This document shows positions 1 to 11,907 of a DNA stretch of 64,000 nt, in pieces (position 1 is the stretch's first letter; each line of letters begins with the position of its first letter). The position numbers and the translations under genes were made by a program. This DNA is from Mytilus galloprovincialis (Eukaryota > Mollusca > Bivalvia > Mytilida > Mytilidae), in the NCBI RefSeq assembly GCF_965363235.1, contig NC_134850.1:45380602-45444601 (forward strand), read 5' to 3'. A model generated the notes under the pieces. That model ran no database searches and was not told where the DNA came from. It worked only from the letters and a program-made list of their open reading frames with translations.

Positions 1-58
1 AGAATGCAGTAATATTCCGAGGTAAACGTATGAATCAACTATTTGGAGTTCGTTGTTG

Positions 59-1010
59 TCATAGAAAAAAAATATTCTTAACCCGCTGCCAGCCATTTCT
101 AAATACAATCACTTTGATTTTGTCAGTGTTTATTTCAATATTCCATTTTATACAATATGTTGACAATTTATTAAGTAACTGTTGTAAAATATCAGGTGAT
201 TTCCCAAACAAAACGATATCGTCTGCGAATAAAATTAAGTATATCAAATATTCGTTCAGAGTTACGACATCATCAGTTGCATCAATAGACAAATCATTGA
301 CTATATCGTTTATGAAAAATAAAAATAACAGGGGAGATAACGGTTCTCCTTGTTTCACACCAAGCAGGCTTTCAAATGAATCAGACAGCAAACCTCCAGA
401 TTTAACACGAAGTTGCACAGACGAATATATAGATTTCACCATAGCTACAAATTTAGTGCTTACTCCATTTCGTAATAATTTGTATATAAGAATTCTTCTA
501 CTGAGTTTATCAAACGCCTTACGAAAGTCCACAAATGCGCAATATAATTCATTTTTTTTGCTGAAGAACATGCGATATAATACCGTGGAGAACAAATATT
601 GCATCTATGGTAGATTTGCCTGGCCTAAACCCAAACTGAGTGTCTATTAGTTTCTCCAAGCATACTTGTAAAAAGTTTTGATAGGACGCTCACAAGCACG
701 ATAGGTCTATAATTGTTGGGATCAGATAAATCGCCGCTTTTCGGTACGGGAATTACGATACACTCAGTCCAAAAATCAGGATATATTCCACTGTCGAATA
801 TATAATTAAATAATGTTTTTAAAATTGGTGCAAAAAATACCGGACTGACACAGAACATTTCACCAACAATGTTATCATTTCCCGCACTTTTCCCAGATTT
901 CAGTTTCGTTATCGCTTTTACAGTATCGTCCTCTGTGAATTCAGAATTTAAAACATGTATGTCTAAATTATCAAAAGTATCCGGAGGATCAGCACCGAGA
1001 ACATTTCAAA
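59..1010 (-). pseudogene. LINE reverse transcriptase, frameshifted
   Basis: Two minus-strand pieces in different frames form the RT fingers and palm. The upper piece (to about 630) has NNYRPIVLVSVLSKLFTSML, the lower piece has AFVDFRKAFD, GVKQGEPLSPLLF and the catalytic FADDIVLF. A stretch between them (FGFRPGKST) is in a third frame, so at least two frameshifts have occurred around 605-655. The Y/FADD aspartates are retained. The copy is a relic. Confidence 0.85.
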
Positions 1011-1246
1011 GTATCTAGACATCTAGACATCTTTTCATTATCAATTACACATTTTGTCTTGCTTTTATGCTTAACTGCTGACCAAAATTTTCTGGGATCC
1101 GTTTTGGCTATATTACACAGTTCCATGCCTTTTCGTCGTTTAAAAGTATATTGTTCTTGGCGTTTTATTTTATTGAAATTATTTCTAGCGACTACATAAG
1201 AGAGTCTATTTATATCGGTAGGATGACGTTGAAAAAAGTTCCTTGC

Positions 1247-2360
1247 TTAATGAAAATGTTGGCGAGCTTTTTCACATTTTTCATTGAAACATTCATTATT
1301 TGGCCTTTCAGAATTGTTGTTGTCTCTGATTAAAACAGTACGACCAAATATATCAAAAGCACAATCGTATAATATGTCCGTGATCTTTCGAACTGCGGAG
1401 TTCATATCGTCGACAGATGAAATGTCATTTACTAATAAGAAAAGACTGTCCTGGTGTGAACGTAACGATTGTATATATTCATTGTTTTGGTCACTATTCC
1501 ATTTTATAAAAGTATGTACCATGGGAGGCTTGAACGGCGGACGATTATTAGAAAAGTCCAATTCAAAAAATATAGGCGCATGATCTGACAATTCATTGAA
1601 CTGTAGAACCTTGAAATCACTAATTTGATTATAATTTGACGGTGAAAGTAATAAATAGTCATTTACGGTGTTTCCTTTTTTAGTACAGAAAGTAAAGTTT
1701 CCATTCTGGTCATTTCCTGGTCTACCGTTTGCTACAATTAGACCTGTATCGTAACACAACTGAAAAAGTTTACGACCAAAAGCGTTTACTGTCTTGTCCA
1801 TAGACACTCTATTCGGAATATTTGGGCTTTCAACGTGTTCTACACAATTAACATAATTATCTAAATCATCATCATACAGAAAATTATTCGTTTCACCAAT
1901 TCGACTGTTCAAATCCCCACATACATATACACTACCTTTATCACTGTATTCAAGAACAATACCTTCTATTATTTCATGAAAATCAAAATCTAACAACCTG
2001 TAATAATTTGATTTTTCGTGTGGGATATATGAGAAACAAATGAAAATGTCACATTCAATACTAAAAAAATCATGATTTACTTTTAAAAGAACAATACCAT
2101 AGTTTAATTCTTTTTCAACAAAAATGCCTTTTTGTAGAAATGGTTTACAAAAAATAACAATACCTCCTCCATTTCTCGTACCTATATTAACATCTCTATT
2201 TACACATGAAATTTTTACAAAACCATTTATATCTATCACGTTATTATCATTTAACCATGTTTCACTTAGAAATAAAATGTCATATTCATCGATCAGATTC
2301 AAAAAATCATTGTAGACTGACGTCAGACCATGAATGTTCCAACATAAGCATCTTAGGTTT
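1247..2360 (-). pseudogene. LINE endonuclease domain
   Basis: The minus-strand frame is open and carries family landmarks: an N-terminal LCWNIHG (about 2350), FLSETW (the catalytic Glu of AP endonuclease-like nucleases), the VCGDLNSRIG core containing the Asp-Leu-Asn triad, NDYLLL and the C-terminal LSDHAPI with the catalytic Asp-His. Translation is open upstream of the first Met, to a stop near 2385. The tail after the endonuclease (NECFNEKCEKARQHFH) is the usual linker to the RT. Part of the element at 1-2375. Confidence 0.85.
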
Positions 2361-2487
2361 TCAAGTTGTTCTCGGCTGGATAAACCCTATGGAACGTATT
2401 CTTTACCGTTTACATAAATCTTGTCTTTGATGAATGATAGTATTATAAATATGAAATTGTACAACATTCAAATCATTCAACCCAAGT

Positions 2488-3894
2488 ATGGCAAATGCAC
2501 AAGTTCAAACACTGCAGTATGCACAGAATAAGTTTGGTATAGATAGTTTGGTCTTTGGAGGTCATCGTTACAGAGTGAAAAACAAAAGAAACAACAGAGT
2601 TTACTGGCGATGTACTATTCCAGCCTGCCCTTCAACAGTTAACACTCATGAGGGTCATTTAGTCAAACTATGTCCACCACACAACCATCAAGCCAACCAA
2701 TCTAAGATAGAGGTTATAAGGATAATGCAGACTATGAAACAACGTGCCAAGAATGAAGTTACTCCAGTACAAGCGATCTATGAGGAAGAACTTGTCAAAC
2801 TACGCACTCCAGAATGGAACGACGACACCAAACAGATTGTTGAGCAACTACCAACCTACTACTCCTGCAAGACATCACTCTACTACAAAAGGGCACTCGA
2901 CAGACCCGTCCTACCAAAGACAACTATCGACATCGACCTGCAGGATGAATGGTGCCTTACTATTACAAAACAACAGTTCCTTTTACCGCCAGACAGCATC
3001 TACCCACCCATGCTGATCTTTTCAACAACAAACAACTTGACCCACCTATCTGCTGCCAACACAATCTTCTGCGACAGCACATTCTACTCATGTCCAACGC
3101 TCTTCCATCAGCTATACACAGTTCATGCACTGATAGATGGTTTTATGTTCCCACTAGTGTATGCTTTACTGCAAGGAAAAGACCAGGTCATCTACTCACG
3201 CTTCTTCAGCCACATACGAGACATCGTTCAACAGCATCAGTTACAACTTCAACCAGAAACACTGTTTCTTGACTACGAGACAGCAACTAACAACGCATCA
3301 CGGACAGTGTGGCCAGGGGTAACCGTGAAAGGCTGTTTCTTCCACTTCACCCAGTGTATTTGGCGAAAGGCACAGAAATATGGACTACAGTCCTATTATA
3401 AAGAAAATGAAGATATTACTCAACTGATACGACGAGCCGCAGTACTACTTCTTGTTCCACCCCACCTTGTTGATGATGTTTGGCTTAACACTTTAGAAGA
3501 CATTTGAGAAGCTGAAAACATACCCGCTACAACTTCATTTACAGATTACGTGATAGAGTTTTGGGTTGACAACTACCGCTTTCTATGGAACCACTATTAC
3601 ACAGAAGGACCCCGCACCACAAATCACCTGGACGGATGGCACAACAAACTTAAGAAGAGACTCAAACATGCCCACCCCAACATCTACGAGATCATTGAGC
3701 TACTGAGGACGACACAGGCACTAACAGAATGCAACATTATCCAGTATGCAGCAGGAGGAGCCCGCCCTACAAAAAGACGACGATACAGAGTAATAGACAC
3801 CAGACTCCAACTACTGAAAGAACGATACCAACAAGGACTCATCGACGTGGTAGATTACTCTGACGCAGCATCCCATCTTCTTAAGTTGAACTGA
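2488..3894 (+). pseudogene. FLYWCH zinc finger plus MULE transposase-like protein, one in-frame TGA
   Basis: One frame runs from ATG 2488 to the stop at 3894 (469 codons including both stops), broken only by TGA at 3505-3507. Residues about 22-67 are a FLYWCH-type zinc finger (HRYRVKNKRNNRVYWRC, then C...HNH). Residues about 190-300 are a MULE/DDE-like transposase core: FCDSTF supplies the first Asp, LFLDYETA the second, and CFFHFTQ is the conserved Cys/His motif. The C-terminal part has the TTNHLDGWHNKLKKR signature. This pairing is common in MULE-derived animal proteins. AATAAA occurs at 3896. The TGA could be a CGA-to-TGA change, an assembly error or a true null allele; no other damage is visible. 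No flanking inverted repeats were recognised. Confidence 0.8.
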
Positions 3895-4389
3895 ACAATA
3901 AAGTGAAATATTGTAAATTGTGACTTTGTAAATATGATTATGTTTTGTAACTTTTTATTTATATATAAAATATTGTATTCTCTTTATTTTACATATAGTG
4001 ACCTTATTATTTATTTACCATAGTGCTTAACGTATTTCCTTATGCAATGCATTTATAAAATTATGTTTGGAATAAAAGAGAACTTGACGTATTAATATTT
4101 CATATCATGAAAATCATTCAGAAACTATAAAGACACTTTTATAACTGAAATTATTTGTTTGTTATCTGTTATATATATATATATATGTTGAATGAATTGA
4201 TTGAATCGATATTAAAATTACTTGAGAAAAAATATTTGATTTTTGTTTATTATTTATCTATACAAAAAAAAACCTGAATATCTAGAAAACACTTACAAAC
4301 TATATACATAAGTTGGAACAGACTATACAATTGTATGCTCATTAAACCTTTTGTCTTTTTTGTTTTCTTAACTAATAGATAATTGGTAG
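3895..4389. other. AT-rich intergenic stretch
   Basis: AT-rich sequence with a short TA microsatellite near 4172. I see no gene or recognisable element. Confidence 0.6.
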
Positions 4390-5294
4390 AATTAAAAGTG
4401 GGCAAACCAGGAGTAAACCGACTGGCTATACAGCCCTTTCACGGTCGGTGTTTAATCATGACAAGTTACAGATCAAGTTCGAATTTTGTTACGGTCTGAT
4501 AATTTTATGCAGAGTTATGGTCCTTGGACTTAGAAAATTCACTCAAATAATCAGTTTGCTGCATTTTTTTTGTCTTGCTTGTAGATATTAATTGGAAAAC
4601 TGGTATATAGTTTTATCATAAAATGTAACAGATCACTTTCGAATTTTGTTCCGGTCTGATGATTTTGATTAGGGTTATGGTTCTTGGACTTAGAAAGTTC
4701 ACTTTTATTATCAGTTTTCTACACTTTTTTCATCATGCTTGAAGATATTGACTAGATATTTGTTATAGAGATTACACTGTGACAAGTTATAGATCATGTT
4801 AAAATTTTGTTCCAATACAATTAATTTTTAACCGGTAGGGGACTATTATTGCCAGGTAGTACTCACAAAATTCGTGTTATAATGAATAAAGATGAACTGT
4901 AAACATCAATAATTTTCAAGAAAGTAAGATCTACAAATATGTCAATATGACTAAAATGGTCAAATGACCCCACAAGAAGTTGTTGCCCTTAAAGTCATTT
5001 TTTAACATTTTTTGTTAAACATTACAAAAGTCTTACACTCTGAGACATTGAGATAAATTTAACCAAACATGGCCACAATCATCATTAGGGTATTTAGTTT
5101 TCAAAAATGTGTCCGATGACTCTGTTTTCCGACCAACATGGCACAAATGGCTAAAAATAGAACATAGGGGTAAAATGCAGTTTTTGGTTTATATCTTTGA
5201 ACATAAAGCAAAAGTATAACGGGTGCATTAATTTATGCATCAGTTGTAAATTGAATATCAGGTGAGCGAGACAGGCTCCTATGAGTCTCTAGTT
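4390..5294 (+). mobile_element. Tandem-repeat element with GCGAGACA and 3' hairpin
   Basis: Three diverged copies of a ~160 bp unit begin near 4460, 4622 and 4780, each with ACAGATCA..TTCGAATTTTGTT and GGTTATGGT.CTTGGACTTAG. A unique stretch follows, then the end GTGAGCGAGACA followed by a stem-loop AGGCTC-CTAT-GAGTCT (5271-5286). The same 3' layout is found in the elements at 5626, 14226 and 62955. The 5' end was not found, so the copy may be 5'-truncated. It resembles bivalve pearl-type or Helentron-related nonautonomous elements; that family name is an inference. Confidence 0.55.
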
Positions 5295-5625
5295 ACCTTA
5301 CCTTGCCCCCACATTTCCATAGATGATATGTGTCTTTATATTACAAGTTAACGAAACAATTTTGTGATTATCTGAAAAATGATAGACTGCCACTAACGGA
5401 GAAGTATTTAATTACTCTTCCCCGGCATATGAGAAGTTCATATTCGTATTGCTCATTTTTTATTTTATTTATGAAGTGTTTTGTAGATTGATGTTTATCT
5501 TTTAATCCCTATTATTTTTGGCCATGTTGTTGTCCTCAAATTTGCACTAGATATGAAGTTAAGAAATCTTCCCAATTTGTAGGAAGTTTTAGACTATTTT
5601 GTATCAGACTGCTTAAAATTTTGTC
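5295..5625. other. Intergenic stretch without recognised features
   Basis: AT-rich sequence between two tandem-repeat elements. I see nothing coding. Confidence 0.5.
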
Positions 5626-6275
5626 TTTTTGTCGAGCCTTTGACTTTAGTCGAAAAAACGAGACTAAGCGATCCTACATTCCGTAGGCGTCGGCGTCGTC
5701 GTCGTCGGCAGCGTCCACAAATATTCACTCTGTGGTTAAAGTTTTTTAAATTTTAATAACTTTTTTAAAATATCCTGTGTTTGTACCAAACTTGGACAAA
5801 AGCTTGTTTATGATTATAAGATAGTATCAAGAAGTAAATTTTTTAAAATATTCCATTTTTCCGTATTTTATTTGTAAATGGTTTTAGATTTTCTGCCAGG
5901 AAACAAAACATTCACCCTGGTTAAAGTTTTTAAAATTTTAATAACTTCCTTATACTATTTTGAATTTGTACCAAACTTGAACAGAACTTTAGTTATGACC
6001 AAAAGCGAGTACCTAGAAGGAAATTTTGTTAAATTTTTTAACCTGTGTATCTATATTTTACTTATAAATGGACTTAGTTTTTCTTTCAGTTAACATTACA
6101 TACAGTCTGCAGTTAAAGTTTTTTTTTAAATTTATTAGATTCATAACCTATCCTGGATTTTTACCAAACTTGGACAGAATGCTTCTTACAGTTAAAATTT
6201 AGTATCAAGAGAAATAATTTTGTTTTTTTCCTCATTTTTTGTTGAGCCAGCAAAAGCAGGCGAGACACTACGATT
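5626..6275 (+). mobile_element. Tandem-repeat element (about three ~190 bp units), hairpin lost
   Basis: Starts TTTTTGTCGAGCCT followed by the short inverted repeat GACTTTAGTC, then a GTC-triplet tract, then ~190 bp units starting near 5724, 5909 and 6100 (CACTCTGTGGTTAAAG and degenerate forms). Ends AAAGCAGGCGAGACACT. The related copy at 14226 has an 18 nt hairpin after GAGACACT which is missing here. The end lies about 20 bp upstream of a splice acceptor at 6291-6294. An apparent reading frame inside the repeat (5878-6093) is not taken as a gene. Confidence 0.7.
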
Positions 6276-6294
6276 TTTTTATATATAATTTCAG

Positions 6295-9039
6295 GCCCCC
6301 CTGGAACATGGAAATCACAACATGCATTTAGATATGCACATACTTTCTCAGAGACAAGGAAGCAAGACCAAAAGTCATTGATTTGGCGGATTGAATGCAA
6401 TACAGAATTAAATGTTTACACTTCTTTATCTCATTTAATGAATTTTCTAAAGATTCAATGCTTGAACTCTGAAAATCATATGAAGGAGTCTATCAAAATT
6501 ATGTTGTCACGCGCTATAGAAGTCTTGGATAGCGAAAATTATAAGGACGCAACACATCTTTTCATTCTGCTAGGGTTTGTTTCCCCACGGAATGATTTTG
6601 AGGCAATTGAGTGAATATGAAAATGTCTCTATCATAGTAACGACCAGCCAGTCGTTATCAAATGACTTCGACAAATTTGTCATTGGACTTCAAGGAATGA
6701 CAGAAACAGAGGCTGTCAGATTTTTAAATGCTGATGACTCGTCAATGGAGAAAGCAAAAGAACTGGCTAGAAGACTGAGCTATTTGCCAGATGGACTAGT
6801 ATTTGCTAGAACGTACTTACACACAACAAAAATTAGCATAAACACCTATATTGAAAGACTTGAAAATATAACAAGTACTGATTCTGCTTCCAAAAAGGCT
6901 TGCGAAATGCTTATTTGTGAAGCAGAAGATAGCATGTCGGCCAATGAAAAGAAGGTGTTTCATCTCATGCCTTATTTGAACACAGATAACATACCTATTT
7001 TCGTTCTTAAATCTCTTTTGCCTAACACCTTGAACAGAAAAGAAAAGGCAATATTAATTGACCATTTCCTACGAACATTGGACAAATATTCCCTGATATC
7101 GCATATAACAGGCTTAGATGACCACAGAGTAGTAGCGGCTCATAGATTTACTCTTATGATTGTGAAAGCTTCTTCAACTGGCATTGAAAGAGAAAATCAT
7201 CTAAAGGAACTTCTAAATTTCTTTATGTGTTATATTGATCTAGATGCAAGATTATTAGAAGTTATTCATAGAAATGTACTGCTATTAGACCATGCAGAAC
7301 GTTTTTTATTTCACTTCGATGACTGTTTAAAATCTGTGTATCCTGAAACAAAAGCTAAACTTTGTTATATTTACTGTGCAATAGGAATTACATATAGACT
7401 TTATGGAAATACTGAACTATCTGCGAATACATATTTCCAAAAGGCAAAACGTACAATGCATGAAACATTTGTAAGCAGTCATTAATGTCACTTACCCAGT
7501 GATAGGACTGTAAATCCATATACCACTCTTGATGAATATCTTAACGGCAGTGATGCCCTTCAGGAGCATTGTAAATCAATTTTTAACCTACTGATTGAAA
7601 AAGGGAAACACATTTCGCAAGCATTTGTTGATGAATTTGTTAGAAACAAATATAGGAACTCTCGAAGCATAAGCCTGTTATGTGACTATGGTAAAATTCC
7701 TATCGAAGGTGTGCAAACAAATCAGCTTAATGAAGAGATAGTAGGTCTACTGCAGAGCAAGAACCTTGTTATGAAAGGTGAATACATATCTACAACATTT
7801 TTAGTAGAACTAATGATTAGAATTCTTTACAATTCCAGTAAAAACAATTGGCTTACGGAAATATCGAAAGACAGCTTTACTACACATGAAAGAGGAAAAC
7901 TTCGCAAACATCTTTCCAGCACTCATTTTCCTGTAACGCCAGATAGTCTGATAGAACATCAAATGGCTCATTGTCTTACGAAGTCATTACAGCAGTATTT
8001 GAGTAAACTACCAAAACAAGACACAAGAGTGGAATCATCTGAAAATACCATTCAATCATTTTGTCCGGTCTTCAGTCCAGTTACACATCGGAGTGGTATA
8101 TTGTATATGCTGCGATCTTTTTCAGACCCTAATCGATTACCGCCTTTGCTCAAAGAAGCCATACAACTTTTAGACAGTCTTGATTTAAATATAGATGGCA
8201 CAGGTTTTACTGAGTTTGGGGTGGTGAAACGAATTGGAGATTCAAGTCTCTTCCATTCCGTAATGATTGAGAGGATCAAAATGGAATGTTACGAAAAAAT
8301 GTTCAAGCTAGAATGTCCAGACACATCTATGAAAGATGATACTTCGAACAAGGAGAGCCTAGAGGATTCGGTCATTTTAGAAGGTGGTGGTAATGGGGAA
8401 AATGAAAACTTGCAAAGGATGGATATACAAAACATAGATGATGGCACAGGAGATGACGACTTTACGACGACAGACACAGCAGGCAGTATATCAGATGTTC
8501 AAGAGGACGTAGCCTTTGATGGAACATACACAACAGACCAAAAATTACATAAAGACGATGAAAATATGGATAGACCAGGCACTTCAGGAGTTATAACAGC
8601 TTTTACTGGTGAAGATTTTGAAGCGACATGCATGACAGTCGATCGATTACCTTTGGAAAATGAACATTTGTTGAAAGCTTTGGCAATTGCAAAGCATTTA
8701 GAGGAGAAAATTGACGACTTGACAGCATGGAAAGCTCTGTCTGGAATCCATTTAAAAATAGCTAAGGTGTTCAAGCACACAAATACAGAAGAAAACATAA
8801 TCAAAGCAAAACATCATTATAAAAAGGCATATGATCGGGAGTATGAGAGTAACAATACAAGACTAACTCGTTTTCATTTGAAAGCCATTGTTCATTATTC
8901 TGAGTGCTGTTTACAGTTTCCTATTCAAAAGGATTTGAAAAAAGCAAAGGTATTGGCGTTAGCAATGAAATATCGATTCAGATTGGTTGAAACTGGTACT
9001 CTTTTTGACGAAGTCATCGAAGATATTGATAATTGTTTA
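6295..9039 (+). pseudogene. STAND/TPR gene, large exon
   Basis: Acceptor TTTCAG ends at 6294 and donor GTAAGT starts at 9040. The frame used at 6295-6611 stops at 6612-6614 (TGA); the frame from 6613 then continues to 9039 except for TAA at 7483. Removing one base near 6612 would make the reading continuous, which marks a single-base insertion. Residues downstream contain an acidic, low-complexity stretch (about 8320-8560, many Asp/Glu/Thr) between two helical-repeat regions, the second (8660-9030) looking like TPR or HAT-type helices. Confidence 0.7.
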
Positions 9040-9661
9040 GTAAGTAAACATTAAACTTTAAATTTATATTATGTATCTATAAGCTTATGACTAAAATATA
9101 TCTAGCACATTATTTACATTTAAGTTTCCTTATGGTTTTGCAATTCCGAATGTGCTTTAAAGAAGTATTGTTTTTTGTTGAATTAGCTGTTTCATTGTAT
9201 TGATCTTCATCTAATCTTGTCTTACTATATTTAGGCATTTCTGTAATCTAAAAATTAAATCAGTTCCTACTAGTATTATGCACGTACTTCTATTTGAAGA
9301 TTTAAAACAAAAACTATAGAATAAGTTCTGAACATACACCCCCAGCCCCCACACTCTCCCTCCACCCCGACCCCACCCCGACCCCACCCCCTAACCAAAA
9401 AAAATTTTGTTGTTTCTGTATTATCTGAAGATGGCGAACATTCATGTTTTTTTTTTTTTGTAAATTGTCCATGACAAAACTGTTTTGATTTAACGTTTCT
9501 AAATCAAGACCCTCTACAACATGTGATACGGAGTCAGGAAAAAACACATGCATATCTGTTTGTCTAAAATGTAACGAGACAAGCGAACAGACAAACAGAA
9601 AAAGACTTACACAAACTGTTAGCATAGTTTTAACTATTTTAAAATATTTTCACTTTCACAG

Positions 9662-9756
9662 AATAAACTCTCACAGAAGCAGTATACAGATCGTGCATTG
9701 AACACAAAAGAAAAACCAAAAGTTGATACCAAATCAACTCAGACTGACACTTTAAC
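9662..9756 (+). CDS. STAND/TPR gene, small internal exon
   Basis: Acceptor CTTTCACAG and donor GTATGT bound 95 nt. It is open in the frame set by the previous exon (starts NKLSQKQYTDR, ends TDTL plus two bases), and those two bases complete a Thr codon with the first base of the next exon. A hydrophilic linker with no recognised domain. Confidence 0.65.
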
Positions 9757-10991
9757 GTATGTATACTACTTTGTTTTTTTAAGTAATGATCCAAATAGGG
9801 TAAAATAACAAAAATACCGAACTCCGAAGAAAAACCAAAACGCAAAGTTTTGTTTAGCAAGCAAAACGTCTCACATACTTGACAGTCGCATACAATTCCA
9901 TTATATTTACAATCATGTGTTTACAAAGCAAACAGACATAGTTTAGGTATAGGTGTCAAACATAGTGGTATAGCGTTATAATTTTAATCAATATAAACAC
10001 TAAAAAATCTGTAACAAAGAAACACAAAAAGGTTTATAGACAAAGCCGATTGGCAAGAATGAACGACGAGAATACAAAATTCATCATAGTAAAAACGAGG
10101 TAGATATTTATTTAAATAATATCAACTGCTTTTATAATGTTTGGTCTTCAGAATGTATAAAACATGTTGATAATGTTAAAAATTACAATTATATACAAAT
10201 ATATATAATTCGTCTAAATAATAGCACAACAATGTTAGATCTGTAAATTTGCTTTCGCAAATGTTTTGTTCTTTCCGCGCTGGGATTAAAAAACATGATA
10301 CTGAAATATTGTGGCACCAAATCGCCCGACGCTCTACTAAATATACCTTTCGGTGGCCTGGTGTTACCTTTCCTGGTCAGTTTCAATCTAGCGTCGTAAC
10401 ACTGTACATGCTATATGAAGCATGAAGATTGAATTGTTACAGATCAGCTAAATTATCTACTGTAAAGGATCCTACAAATTAATGCAAGTTGCAGTCAAAA
10501 AAAAAATTATATTATATCTATCACTTTTAACATGATTATATTTATGTATGTCTACAGAGTCGGAAGCATTGCACTTATTTTCCACTTGTTCATAAACGTT
10601 GAATATTGTTTTTTTATTTTGTCAGTTTTTACTCACTTCCCCTTTTTAAAATGCCTTTGAGTTCCATATATTTTGTAATACGTTTTTTAGCTATGCTTTT
10701 GAGTTCCGTATTTTTGTTATACGTTGTTTTATTATTGAGAGTATAGAAGGTAAACAATTTTGAAGAAAATGTCAAAATATGCTCGCTATTACAGGAAGCT
10801 ACATAAGCTAATCACATATGTTGGTTAAATACTGCCGCTGATGTAAATGACAAAAATAAACAACACCCTTAAACGGCCCAACTATTAGCATTTGTAAGAG
10901 ACCCAAAAACTGTTATGTAGTTATTTATTTTCCCATTTATATTGAGAAGTTGTTTTTAATATTTATCTAATTTATTTTTCTTTTTTCGTAG
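9757..10991 (+). other. Intron of the STAND/TPR gene
   Basis: AT-rich intron with no recognised gene. The preceding intron (9040-9661) holds a C-rich tract (9340-9392) and a T run near 9450. Confidence 0.55.
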
Positions 10992-11184
10992 TAATGAGAA
11001 AAACTGGCTGTTGAAGGAATTAAAAAGAAAAAGAGATCGACTCATACAGAATCAGAGTACACTTCTTGAACATTACAATAACCTTAAATACGACATGGAG
11101 ACAGTTAATAGGACAATCATCTTAGTTGAAGAGGAAATTTCCAATATTGAAGAAAGACCAGATATTGAGCCCTACTCATCTTGA
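10992..11184 (+). CDS. STAND/TPR gene, last coding exon (coiled coil)
   Basis: Acceptor TTCGTAG ends at 10991; the exon is open for 63 residues to TGA 11182-11184. The sequence is heptad-rich and charged (NEKNWLLKELKRKRDRL, then NTIILVEEEISNIEE-like), typical of a coiled coil. It is joined in phase to 9756. Confidence 0.65.
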
Positions 11185-11379
11185 TTTTTCTTTCCTCCGA
11201 ACGATTTTGGTTTCAAGTCTTTCCTGTGATAAGCTAAGTTTGAGCAATGCATTGAATAGTTTGACATTCAAATACGAAGATAATGAATTAGTATTATTGT
11301 CGTATAAGAACAAGGGATGTCTTTGTAGTTTTATGTGTTTTCCATGACTACATATAAGTTTGTTTAAAATGTATTTATA

Positions 11380-11885
11380 CCACTCTTAAGGAAGGGTAAA
11401 CTGTTTTACATATTTATGGCCGTATGTCCGACCGTCCTTCCCATTATATTTTCGTTACATTTATGGCAGAACCTTCAAATGAGAGCTTCGTGAAATTTAT
11501 TATAAGGCTTTTTATCAGCATTTAATAAAACACTAACACCTTTCCTGCCTGCATTGAATTCCTGTTACGCTAGATTGTCTGCCAGAATATCAAATGTCAT
11601 AAGTATTATTGTCATACTAGTAGTAGATGTGATCGTTTTAAAATAGTATGTGGAATAATGTTTTACCATGATAATATATTAGATGATTTAAAATGCATCT
11701 ACACCACTACTCCGAATGAGTGGGTAAACTGTTGTACCCATTTTATGTCCATACATCTATCTGTCCTTTCCATAAAATTTTAGTCACATTTCTCTCAGAA
11801 AGTTAACATCAGAGCTTTGTGAAATTTATTAAAAGACGTTATATCATCATTCAATACCGCAATTTTAGATTCGTCGTTTATCAAC
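11380..11885. repeat. Two tandem copies of a dispersed repeat
   Basis: The motifs ATGTCC..ACC(T)GTCCTTCC, TTACATTT.T..CAGAA and GAGCTTCGTGAAATTTATTA.AA recur about 300-320 bp apart (11400-11530 and 11715-11850). Noncoding. Confidence 0.55.
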
Positions 11886-11907
11886 CTCCATTCGACCGAA
11901 TAGTTCG

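Larger units (their letters stand above)
1..2375 (-). mobile_element. Decayed APE-type LINE (endonuclease plus reverse transcriptase)
   Basis: Read on the minus strand this block gives, in order, an exonuclease/endonuclease/phosphatase-type domain (about 2370 down to 1250), a linker, and a reverse transcriptase (about 1000 down to the window start). The order EN then RT is that of APE-type non-LTR retrotransposons of the jockey/I/CR1 grade; the clade cannot be fixed by eye. Frames change near 650 and 605 and a stop lies just upstream of the endonuclease, so the copy is inactive. The 3' end lies outside the window. It is separated by about 110 bp from the FLYWCH/MULE gene on the other strand. 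Confidence 0.85.
6295..11184 (+). pseudogene. STAND (NB-ARC-like) and TPR-like gene, 3' part, with lesions in the ATPase core
   Basis: Three exons are supported: 6295-9039, 9662-9756 and 10992-11184. They join in phase (0 and 2). The first begins with a P-loop, PPGTWKS, then SLIWRIECNTE, as in NB-ARC ATPases; later VSIIVTTSQS and FVIGLQGMTETEAVRFL fit the sensor region and GLxxxEA motif, followed by a winged-helix-like YLPDGL and helical repeats. The last exon is a basic coiled coil. STAND proteins are nucleotide-driven scaffolds in innate immunity and cell death; the signalling domain expected upstream was not found. Lesions: Trp where the P-loop needs Gly before Lys, a +1 frameshift near 6610, and TAA at 7483-7485 (or a 93 nt intron, see findings). 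Probably a young pseudogene, but splice sites after it are clean. Confidence 0.65.

Noticed and set aside
30..650. 206-residue plus-strand frame
   Set aside because: Antisense shadow of the LINE reverse transcriptase.
5878..6093. 71-residue frame
   Set aside because: Lies inside a tandem-repeat element and recurs in the copy at 14226 with changes in frame.
7471..7499. 29 nt intron GTAAGC...CCCAG
   Set aside because: Too short for an animal intron and leads straight into a stop.
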